The position numbers and the translations under genes were made by a program. Below, piece by piece: positions 44,872 through 51,757 of a DNA stretch of 64,000 bases. The stretch spans positions 1,984,001 to 2,048,000 of the forward strand of contig NZ_CP020738.1 of assembly GCF_002097715.1 (NCBI RefSeq). The letters run 5' to 3'. Each line of letters opens with the position of its first letter. The stretch's first letter is position 1. Under the pieces are notes generated by a model. It was not told the origin of the DNA and did no database searches. It worked only from the letters and a program-made list of their open reading frames with translations. Source of the stretch: Burkholderia ubonensis subsp. mesacidophila (GTDB taxonomy: Bacteria; Pseudomonadota; Gammaproteobacteria; Burkholderiales; Burkholderiaceae).

Positions 44872-46734
44872 TCAGCCGTCGACCTTGAACGCCGCCATCA
44901 GCCGCGACAGCTCCGCGGCCTGCTGGTTGAGGCTCTCCGCCGCCGCCGCGCTCTGTTCGACCAGCGCCGCGTTCTGCTGCGTCATCTGGTCGAGCGACTG
45001 CACCGCGTCCCCGATCTGGTCGATGCCGGCGCTTTGCTCGAGGCTCGCCTCGGCGATCTCGTTCATCATCGCGCTGACGCCCTGCACCTGCGAAACGACG
45101 TCGCGGATCACCTCGCCGGCCTCGCCGACGAGCCGCGAGCCGACGCTCACCGTCCCGGCGCTGTGCTCGATCAGCACCTTGATCTCCTTCGCGGCCTGCG
45201 CGCTGCGCTGCGCGAGGCTGCGCACTTCCGAGGCCACCACCGCGAACCCGCGGCCCTGTTCGCCGGCGCGCGCCGCTTCCACCGCCGCATTGAGCGCGAG
45301 GATGTTGGTCTGGAACGAGATGCTGTCGATCAACCCGATGATTTCGGAGATCCGGTTCGACGCGTTGCTGATCTGCTCCATCGTGCTCACCACTTCCCCG
45401 ACCACCTGGCCGCCGCGCACGGCGGTTTCGGACGCGCCGTTGACCAGCCGCGCCGCGGTACGGGCGGTTTCCGTGTTGTTCTTCACGACGGCGGTGATCT
45501 CCTCCATCGACGACGCGGTCCGCTCCAGGTTGCTCGACTGCCCTTCGGTGCGCGCGCTGAGATCCGCGTTGCCCGACGCAATCTGCGAGGAGCCTGTCGC
45601 GATCGACGCGGACGCCGCCCGCACGCGATGGACGAGCGTCGAGAGCGACGACACGAAACGGTTGAACGCGTCCGACAGCTGCCCGATCTCGTCCTCGCTC
45701 TCGACCGTCATGCGGCGGGTGAGATCGCCCTGCCCGCTGGCGATTTCGGCGAGCAGCGTCGCGGCGCGCCGCAACGGTGCGGCGATCGCCCGGCCGACCA
45801 GCAGGATGACCGCCAGCGCGACGCCCAACCCGGCGACGGTCGCCACCAGCGTCGCGTTCCGGATCGCACGGGTCACGGGCCCGAGCAGTTCCGCCTCCGG
45901 AACCTGGACCACGACATACGCGTTCACCTCCGGAATGAACGACGTGGCGATGAAACGCGCGCCGTCCGGTCCCGCATAGCTGACGTATGCGTAGGGCTTG
46001 CCGGCCAGCAGCACCGCCGACGCGTCGCCGGGCAGCCCGGGTTCGTCCTTCATGAAGTGCTTGCCGTCGATCAGCGCCGTGTCGCGATGCATCATGATCG
46101 CGCCGTCCGGGCGCACGAGGTACGCAAACCCGGTCTCGCCGATCCGGTAGGCCGCGATGTTCCTGGCCAGCGCGTCCACCGACAGGCTCATGCCGGCCGC
46201 GCCGACCGGATTGCCGTCGCGCTCCACGCGCGCATTGATGAACATCATGTAGCCGCCGAGCGTCACGTCGCGGTCCATGTTGACCTCGAACGGCTTGCCG
46301 GACGCGAGGAACGCGGTCAGCCATCGATCCTTGTCGCCGAGCTTGCGCTGCAGCCCGGCCTCGGTGAAGTAGTTGCCGCTCGTCGTCGACACCCACTGCA
46401 CGGACGCCGCCTTCTGCGCCGTCTTCACGTTCTCCGCGAGACGCACCCAGTTGCGCGTGCCGGCCTCGGGTTCGCCGTCGGCCTCCCATTGCAGCAGAAA
46501 CGCATCGCCGGCCAGCAGCCGCGACGCCGCGACCGGTCCGGCGAGCTGGCGCTGCACGTCGGCGCGGATGCTGTTCAACGCCGTCGGCAGTTCGTCGTGC
46601 ACGACACGCTCGCGCACCGCGCTGCCGATCAGGCGGACGCTCAGCACGCTCGAGATCGCCACGAAGACCAGCAGACAGCTGGTCATGCTGAGAACCAGCT
46701 TGCGCTGAATGGAAAGCTTGCGCCAGAAGTGCAT
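44872..46734 (-). CDS. Methyl-accepting chemotaxis protein
   Basis: A 620-residue chemoreceptor. A first membrane helix at about 12-32 is followed by a periplasmic sensor of the dCache type (about 35-290), a second helix near 300-320, a HAMP domain and a cytoplasmic signalling region with the hairpin core ISEIIGLIDSISFQTNILALNAAVEAARAGEQGRGFAVVASEVRSLAQRSA. It has no C-terminal CheR-binding pentapeptide (it ends AAFKVDG). dCache sensors usually bind amino acids or organic acids. The ATG at 46734 has GAGGAA upstream. The gene is transcribed away from the decayed DUF2625 gene. Confidence 0.93.
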   Translation of the reverse strand: MHFWRKLSIQRKLVLSMTSCLLVFVAISSVLSVRLIGSAVRERVVHDELPTALNSIRADVQRQLAGPVAASRLLAGDAFLLQWEADGEPEAGTRNWVRLAENVKTAQKAASVQWVSTTSGNYFTEAGLQRKLGDKDRWLTAFLASGKPFEVNMDRDVTLGGYMMFINARVERDGNPVGAAGMSLSVDALARNIAAYRIGETGFAYLVRPDGAIMMHRDTALIDGKHFMKDEPGLPGDASAVLLAGKPYAYVSYAGPDGARFIATSFIPEVNAYVVVQVPEAELLGPVTRAIRNATLVATVAGLGVALAVILLVGRAIAAPLRRAATLLAEIASGQGDLTRRMTVESEDEIGQLSDAFNRFVSSLSTLVHRVRAASASIATGSSQIASGNADLSARTEGQSSNLERTASSMEEITAVVKNNTETARTAARLVNGASETAVRGGQVVGEVVSTMEQISNASNRISEIIGLIDSISFQTNILALNAAVEAARAGEQGRGFAVVASEVRSLAQRSAQAAKEIKVLIEHSAGTVSVGSRLVGEAGEVIRDVVSQVQGVSAMMNEIAEASLEQSAGIDQIGDAVQSLDQMTQQNAALVEQSAAAAESLNQQAAELSRLMAAFKVDG

Positions 46735-46949
46735 GGGGGATTCCTCGACATTTGCTCGGTTGTAGCCAGCACGGGTTATCGGCACACGCGCGCAGAACGT
46801 TATGGCTGAACGCAAATAGTCGGCATCAGGGATTGAAGATTCTGCGGTTTGCCGGTGCAGACTCCGGCGGCGAACGTGCCGGTCGGTGCTTATCGAACCG
46901 TTATAGTCCGGCCCGATGCGGACTTTGAACAACGCGGAAGGAGATGGAC

Positions 46950-47473
46950 GTGCGGCCGCTAAACGAACTGGTGAACGAACGGGAGCCGGCGCTTACTCGA
47001 CCGGCGGCATGCTCGTGGACAGCGGCTACCTGCGCCTGCTTGGCTCGGGACATCCCAGGCCCACCAGGAACATCGTCGACTGGAACGAAGGGCGATCTTC
47101 CGGATTTCTATTGGTCGCGGATGATGTGGTCGGCGGATTCTTCGCGCTGAACGGAGGCGCGCTTGGAAAGGACGTCGGCTCGATGTACTACCTGGCGCCT
47201 GACAACCTGACGTGGGAATCGCTCGAGATCGGATACGGCGACTTTCTGCGATGGTGCGTCACCGACAGGCTGAGTGATTTCTATTCGAGCATGCGTTGGC
47301 CCGGCTGGCAATCCGATGTGCGGAGCCTGGGGCCGGACGAATGTTTCAGTTTCTATCCATTCCTCTGGACGAAAGAAGGATCGGTTCAACATGGCAGCCG
47401 CAAAGCGGTCCGTGTTTCCGAGCTGTACGCGCTCTCGATCGATTTAAAATCCGCGCGCTCAAGACAGCCGTGA
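46950..47473 (+). pseudogene. DUF2625 family gene with an internal deletion
   Basis: The end of the family's fold is intact (TGGMLVDSGYLRLLGSGHPR, GFLLVADDVVGGFFALNGGALG, FSFYPFLWTKEGSVQHGSR). The N-terminal start, MRPLNELVNEREPAL, is present too, but in another frame at 46950-46997, with GGAAGGAG 6 bases upstream of GTG 46950. Between them the family normally has about 45-50 more residues; here they are gone and the frame shifts, so an internal deletion near 46997 is the simple reading. The longer downstream frame open from 46916 gives a false N-terminus. DUF2625 proteins are of unknown function, sometimes linked to immunity or toxins. The gene is not functional as it stands. Confidence 0.65.
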
Positions 47474-47562
47474 TCGGGCGCTAACGGAAAATCTGCCAGG
47501 CGGGCAAACATCGGCGCGCACCTTAGGTTGCGCACACAACGACCCAGCCCGCCCCGCTCAAT

Positions 47563-48459
47563 TCAATACTGAGCCTGATCCGTCGGATTCCTGAACAGCT
47601 GCCGCATTTCGGCCGACAGCGGATAGTTCAGGTTCATGCCCTTCGGCGGAATCGGCTGCGTGAACCAGCGGTTGTAGAGCTTCTCGGCGTCGCCGGAGGT
47701 CTGCATCTTCGCGATCACGCCGTCGACGACGCGCTTGAACGCCGGATCGTCCCTGCGCATCATGCATGCGTAGTTCTCGTGGACGAGCGGCGTGCCCGTA
47801 ACCGTATACGCGCCCGGATTCCGGTCCTTCGCGAGCTCGCCGTAGAGCAGCGGCTCGTCCATCACGAACGCGACCGCACGCCCGGTCGTCACGTTCATGA
47901 ACGCTTCCGCGTGGTCCTTCGCGCTGATGATCGTCATGTTCATGTTCTTCTCTTCGTTCAGCTTGCGCAGCAGGCGCTCGTCCGACGTGCCGGCCGTCGT
48001 CGCGACCGTCTTGCCCGCTAGGTCCGAAAAGTCCTTCACGCCCGAATCCTTGCGCGTGCTGAAGCGGATGCCGTAGAGAAAGATGCTGTTGGAGAACGCC
48101 GCCTGCTTCTGCCGTTCGAGCGTGTTCGTCGTCGACCCGCATTCGAAATCGATCGTGCCGTTCTGCAATAGCGGAATCCGGTTCTGCGACGTGATCGGAA
48201 TCTCCTTCACCGCGAGGCCGGGCAGGTTCAGCTCCGTCTTCAGCTGCTCGATGATGCGCGACGCGATGTCCCGCGAATAGCCGATGTTCTTCTGCTGGTT
48301 GTCCGAATACGAGAACGGCACCGACGATTCGCGGATGCCGAGCGACACGACGCCCGTGTCCTTGATCTTCTTCAGCGTGCCCGTGAGCGCCTGCGCGTGC
48401 GCGGCGCCCGCCAGCGCGCACGACATCGCAAAAGCCAACCAGCGGTAACGACGGTCCAT
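47563..48459 (-). CDS. gltI: Glutamate/aspartate-type ABC transporter substrate-binding protein
   Basis: A 298-residue periplasmic binding protein. The signal peptide (MDRRYRWLAFAMSCALAGAAHA) is followed by the SBP_bac_3 fold, with GIRESSVPFSYSDNQQKNIGYS and the DFECGSTTNTLERQKQAAFSNSIF segment typical of GltI. It binds glutamate or aspartate for ABC import. The ATG at 48459 has AGGAGA 6 bases upstream. No permease or ATPase gene is next to it, so it works with a system elsewhere or replaces its own lost partners. It is transcribed divergently from the S8 protease gene with a 479-base gap. Confidence 0.88.
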   Translation of the reverse strand: MDRRYRWLAFAMSCALAGAAHAQALTGTLKKIKDTGVVSLGIRESSVPFSYSDNQQKNIGYSRDIASRIIEQLKTELNLPGLAVKEIPITSQNRIPLLQNGTIDFECGSTTNTLERQKQAAFSNSIFLYGIRFSTRKDSGVKDFSDLAGKTVATTAGTSDERLLRKLNEEKNMNMTIISAKDHAEAFMNVTTGRAVAFVMDEPLLYGELAKDRNPGAYTVTGTPLVHENYACMMRRDDPAFKRVVDGVIAKMQTSGDAEKLYNRWFTQPIPPKGMNLNYPLSAEMRQLFRNPTDQAQY

Positions 48460-48938
48460 GCATGTCTCCTGACGAATCGTTGGTCGAACTGCGATCGTAC
48501 GCTCGACAAAATCTCCCCGCATCAGGGAAAGCGTAAGGTGGCCGGTCATCGCGCAGGCTGCCGCCCGATCCCCCACCCGGCATGCTGCGACGCAGCATCG
48601 CCACGGCGGCATGTCGGGTGCCGCCCCCGCTACGCGCGGCCTGACGCCGCCGCCGGCCCCCCGCACGATCACCCGTTCCAAACGCCCGTTCGTGCGGGCG
48701 CGCAACAACGCTATCGTTTGCGCGGCCGCCATGTTTTCTTTTGAAACCGCTCAAGAAGCGCCCACGCTGGCCGTTACCCAATGCGTGGCGCGCCGCAGCA
48801 ACCCTCGCACCGGCCGCCCGAGAACACCGAGAAAGGCCGGCTGTCCGCCGGGCGCCGCCGCGAACGCGGGCGGCGACCGGGCCACCGCCGACCGACCGCC
48901 ACTGTCGGCACAACGGCTACCTAACAGGAACAACCAAC
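48460..48938. other. Divergent intergenic region with a perfect hairpin
   Basis: No gene seen. ATGCTGCG-A-CGCAGCAT (48582-48598) is a perfect 8+1+8 inverted repeat without a T tract, of operator type. The open frames in this stretch have no ribosome site and no recognisable content. Confidence 0.5.
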
Positions 48939-50573
48939 ATGAGAGCCAAACGTTTCACTCCCGCCGTGGCCCGATTCACGCAATCCCGCGCCCTCGCCGG
49001 CGTGCTGTCCGCGGCGGCCCTGTTGCCGCTCGCCGGTTGCGGCGGCGGCGGCGGCGACAGCGCGACGCCGTCCACGGCCGCGCCGGCGCCCGCGCCTGCA
49101 CCCGCCCCGGCGCCCGCGCCTTCATCGCCCAACAGCGCCGCATGTGCCGCGCAGCAGGCGTCCACGCAGATGGTGCAGCAGGCCATCGCAGCGAACGCGC
49201 CGCCGGTCGACCACCTGATCATCAAGCTGAAAACGTCGACCGCCACGCACGCGATGGCAGCCTCCAACACCGCATCGCGGTTCGACGCCGTGATCCAGCG
49301 GGCGATGAACCAATGGGTCGCGCCGACCGGCAGCGCGCGCGCGTTCGCGAGCACGACCGGCCGCTCGCAACTGAACGTGCAGGTCGAGCACGCGATGGCA
49401 AGCGGCGCGGCCGTGCTGTCGCTCGGCCAGTCCGTCACCGCCGCCGATGCGGCGGCGCTCGCGCAGATCTTCGCCGCCGATGCCGACGTCGACTATGCTG
49501 AGCCGGACAGCCGGATGGGTGTGCGCGATATTCCGACCGATCCGCTCTTCAGCCAGCAGTGGTATGCCACCGATCCGACGGCCGGCATCAACCTGCCCGC
49601 CGCCTGGACCCGCGCCAAGGGCTCGCCGACCGTCGTGACCGCCGTGCTCGACACCGGCTATCGTCCGCACCCGGATCTCGCGCCCAACCTCGTGGCGCAA
49701 GGCTATAGCTTCATCACCAACGTCAACACGAGCAACAACGGCAAGGGGCGCGGCCCGGACGCGACCGATCCGGGCGACTGGGTCACGCAGCAGGAGCTCG
49801 ACAACGCAAGCGGCCCGTTCTATCACTGCGCGAGCAGCCCGAGCGACAGCAGCTGGCACGGCACCCGCGTCGCGGGCGTGATCGGCGCCGCCGCGGACAA
49901 CAACATCGGCATCGCCGGCGTGTCGTGGCTCGGCAAGATCCTGCCCGTGCGCGTGCTCGGCAAGTGCGGCGGCGCGACGAGCGACATCGCCGACGCGATG
50001 CGCTGGGCCGCCGGCATCCCGGTCAGCGGCGCGCCGACGAACGCGAACCCGGCGAAGGTCATCAACCTGAGCCTCGGCGGCACCGGCGCGTGCAGCCAGA
50101 CGTTCCAGCAGGCAATCGACGACGTGACCGCACTGGGCGTAACGGTCGTCGTCGCGGCCGGCAACGACGGTCTCTCGACGGCGTTCGACCAGCCCGCGAA
50201 CTGCCGCGGCGTGATCGCCGTCGGTGCGAACGACGCGACCGGCCGGCGGGCGTCCTTCAGCAACTTCGGCAGCGACGTTGCGTTGAGCGCGCCCGGCGTC
50301 AACATCCTGTCGACGTCGAACAGCGGCACGACCACGCCCGGCGCAGACGTCTACGGCCTCGCGGACGGCACGAGCCTCGCGGCGCCGCAGGTGGCGGGCG
50401 TCGCGGCGCTGATGCTCGCCGTGAACGGCAACCTCACGCCGGCCCAGATCCAGCAGAAGCTGCAAGGCGGCGCGCGCGCGACGAAACTTGCGGCCGGCAC
50501 GTCGTGCTCGGCGATGCCCGCCGGTTCGGGCATCCTCGATGCGGGCGCAGCGGTAGCGGCGGCGGCGCAGTAA
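48939..50573 (+). CDS. Subtilisin-like (S8) serine protease, lipoprotein
   Basis: A 544-residue exported protease. The signal ends in a lipobox LAGC (about 29-32), followed by a Gly run and an Ala-Pro linker (PAPAPAPAPAPAPSS) that spaces the enzyme from the membrane. A propeptide region (about 60-195) precedes the catalytic domain. The triad is visible as Asp (TAVLDTGYRPHPD), His (SSWHGTRVAGVIG) and Ser (DGTSLAAPQVAGVAAL), with the oxyanion Asn in AAGNDG. Such proteases degrade host or competitor proteins, or process the cell's own exported proteins. The ATG at 48939 has AGGA upstream. A terminator follows. Confidence 0.93.
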   Translation: MRAKRFTPAVARFTQSRALAGVLSAAALLPLAGCGGGGGDSATPSTAAPAPAPAPAPAPAPSSPNSAACAAQQASTQMVQQAIAANAPPVDHLIIKLKTSTATHAMAASNTASRFDAVIQRAMNQWVAPTGSARAFASTTGRSQLNVQVEHAMASGAAVLSLGQSVTAADAAALAQIFAADADVDYAEPDSRMGVRDIPTDPLFSQQWYATDPTAGINLPAAWTRAKGSPTVVTAVLDTGYRPHPDLAPNLVAQGYSFITNVNTSNNGKGRGPDATDPGDWVTQQELDNASGPFYHCASSPSDSSWHGTRVAGVIGAAADNNIGIAGVSWLGKILPVRVLGKCGGATSDIADAMRWAAGIPVSGAPTNANPAKVINLSLGGTGACSQTFQQAIDDVTALGVTVVVAAGNDGLSTAFDQPANCRGVIAVGANDATGRRASFSNFGSDVALSAPGVNILSTSNSGTTTPGADVYGLADGTSLAAPQVAGVAALMLAVNGNLTPAQIQQKLQGGARATKLAAGTSCSAMPAGSGILDAGAAVAAAAQ

Positions 50574-50600
50574 CGCGCTTCGCCGGCGACGCGGCCGTGA

Positions 50601-50634
50601 ACGGGCCTTCGGCGGCATGCCGAAGGCCCGTTTT
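50601..50634 (+). terminator. Terminator after the S8 protease gene
   Basis: A 13-bp perfect stem (ACGGGCCTTCGGC with GCCGAAGGCCCGT) around GGCAT, followed by TTT. Confidence 0.9.
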
Positions 50635-50732
50635 GTTTCCGGCGCGCGCAGCGTGACCTAGAATCGATCTGAGCCGCCGTGCGTCGCGATTTCAGCGCCG
50701 GCGAAGCATTCGGGCCATTCGAAGGAGCGCCC

Positions 50733-51149
50733 ATGTCCCCAGCCAGCCATCATGCGGACACGCCGCTCGTCGCGGTCCGCCCCGACCGGAAGATCGACAC
50801 GGCTCAGGGCCTGCCCTATTTCGTCGGCATTTCCGCGCAAACCGCGGGCGCGACCGGGCTGTCGATGCACATCGTCGTGATCCCGCCCGGCGGACATGCG
50901 ACGCCGCATATCCACGTCGGCTTCGAGACCGCCGTCTACGTGCTCGAAGGACGCGTCGAAACGCACTATGGTCCGGGTCTGCGCCAGACGATCGTCACCG
51001 GGGCCGGCGAGTTCCTGTTCATTCCGCCCGGGGTCCCGCACCAGGCGTTCAACGTGAGCGACACGACCGCCGTGCGGGCACTCATCGCGCGCAACGCGCC
51101 CGGCGAGCACGAAACGGTGCAGCCTTACGATCCGGCCGACGATGCATGA
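50733..51149 (+). CDS. Small cupin-domain protein
   Basis: A 138-residue single cupin. The metal-ligand motif is PPGGHATPHIHVGFETAVYVLEGRVE (His, His and Glu), and the second motif is GEFLFIPPGVPHQAFN (His). Such proteins bind a metal and act as sugar or amino-acid isomerases, dioxygenases, or ligand sensors. The ATG at 50733 has GAAGGAG about 7 bases upstream. It stands alone between a subtilase terminator and the mgtA leader region. The exact reaction is unknown; the small size suggests a simple enzyme or storage/sensor protein. Confidence 0.85.
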   Translation: MSPASHHADTPLVAVRPDRKIDTAQGLPYFVGISAQTAGATGLSMHIVVIPPGGHATPHIHVGFETAVYVLEGRVETHYGPGLRQTIVTGAGEFLFIPPGVPHQAFNVSDTTAVRALIARNAPGEHETVQPYDPADDA

Positions 51150-51191
51150 CACGAGGCCGACGCGGACAGCGAAAAAAGTCTTACGAAAGGG

Positions 51192-51221
51192 TTGACGCTT
51201 CGCACTGCCGCCCTTTACCAT
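51192..51221 (+). promoter_or_regulatory. Predicted promoter of the mgtA leader
   Basis: TTGACG (51192-51197) and TACCAT (51216-51221) lie 18 bases apart, a fair sigma-70 pair. A start near 51228 would give a leader of about 530 bases before mgtA. Confidence 0.6.
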
Positions 51222-51250
51222 CGCCCCCGTCTAAACACATGGAGTGTTCT

Positions 51251-51304
51251 GTGAACACCGATGCGAGTTGTAGTTGGTGCTTGACCAACATGACTGCCGC
51301 CTGA
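51251..51304 (+). CDS. Candidate 17-residue leader peptide
   Basis: MNTDASCSWCLTNMTAA, from GTG at 51251 to TGA at 51302-51304. A GGAG ribosome site lies 6 bases upstream, which is rare for a random small frame. The peptide has two Cys and one Trp close together. It sits near the 5' end of the long mgtA leader and is followed by a 9-bp stem and then a T7 element, an arrangement typical of leader-peptide attenuators. It is too short for most gene finders. There is no direct proof of translation. Confidence 0.5.
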   Translation: MNTDASCSWCLTNMTAA

Positions 51305-51330
51305 GGAAATTGCGCAGAGCCTCGTCTTCT

Positions 51331-51357
51331 GCCGCATCCCGGGAAGCAGGATGCGGC
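51331..51357 (+). promoter_or_regulatory. Hairpin in the mgtA leader
   Basis: A perfect 9-bp stem, GCCGCATCC with GGATGCGGC around CGGGAAGCA, 26 bases after the stop of the 17-residue ORF. Confidence 0.6.
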
Positions 51358-51361
51358 GTCC

Positions 51362-51399
51362 TTCCGGCCTGACCGGCCAGATTCCCGCCGAATTTTTTT
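51362..51399 (+). terminator. Candidate attenuator terminator in the mgtA leader
   Basis: TTCCGGC and GCCGAA can pair (with one bulge) around an inner part containing CTG/CAG, and TTTTTTT (51393-51399) follows at once. It could end transcription early, 358 bases before mgtA, unless the leader ORF or Mg2+ changes the fold. Confidence 0.45.
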
Positions 51400-51556
51400 G
51401 AACGATACGCGACCGCTCGCGTGGTCGCGCACGCTCGTCCCGCGCGCAGCACTGCTGCGTGCGCATTCCGTTCGCGCGCCGTCCGGCGTGCGTGCCGTCA
51501 CGCACGCACCGCCATCGATCGCCCGTGCCGCTGACCGCCAACCGACAGGAGTGCAG

Positions 51557-51715
51557 ATGACTTCCGACGACAGTAGTCGATTACCGCTCGCCGGTGCGGC
51601 CATCCGCACGGCACGTCCGATCGCGCATCGCGCGCCGGCGAGCGGCCCCCCCTTCACCGATCAACAGCCGATCGCGCCTGACGCGACGCGGCGGGGAGCG
51701 CTCGTTCGTCGATGA
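51557..51715 (+). CDS. Candidate 52-residue leader ORF upstream of mgtA
   Basis: An ATG at 51557 with AGGAG 5 bases upstream opens a 52-codon frame with six Pro codons, including a Pro-Pro, and many Arg. Its stop at 51713-51715 lies in the loop part of a strong hairpin (51691-51729) just before the mgtA ribosome site. Ribosomes that finish this ORF would melt that hairpin. Pro-rich leader ORFs control mgtA in enteric bacteria by the same logic, but with other sequences. The peptide itself has no recognisable domain. Confidence 0.45.
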   Translation: MTSDDSSRLPLAGAAIRTARPIAHRAPASGPPFTDQQPIAPDATRRGALVRR

Positions 51716-51729
51716 CGTGCGCTCCCCGC
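51691..51729 (+). promoter_or_regulatory. Strong hairpin just before mgtA
   Basis: GCGGGGAGCGC (51691-51701) and GCGCTCCCCGC (51719-51729) form a perfect 11-bp GC stem; the loop can also pair as CGTC-GAT-GACG. It ends 28 bases before the mgtA start and 14 before its AAGGAG. It also contains the end of the 52-residue leader ORF. Confidence 0.7.
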
Positions 51730-51757
51730 GCGCCGCCTCGCGCGCAAGGAGCAACAC

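Larger units (their letters stand above)
51150..51757 (+). other. Long 5' leader region of mgtA
   Basis: Six hundred bases without a conventional gene. The content in order is a promoter (51192-51221), a 17-residue ORF (51251), a hairpin (51331), a T7 terminator-like element (51362-51399), a 52-residue ORF (51557) and a strong hairpin (51691), then mgtA. It is much longer than a simple 5' UTR. Confidence 0.6.

Noticed and set aside
51362..51399. A textbook terminator in the mgtA leader
   Set aside because: The stem is bulged with a long inner part, so I list it only as a candidate attenuator.
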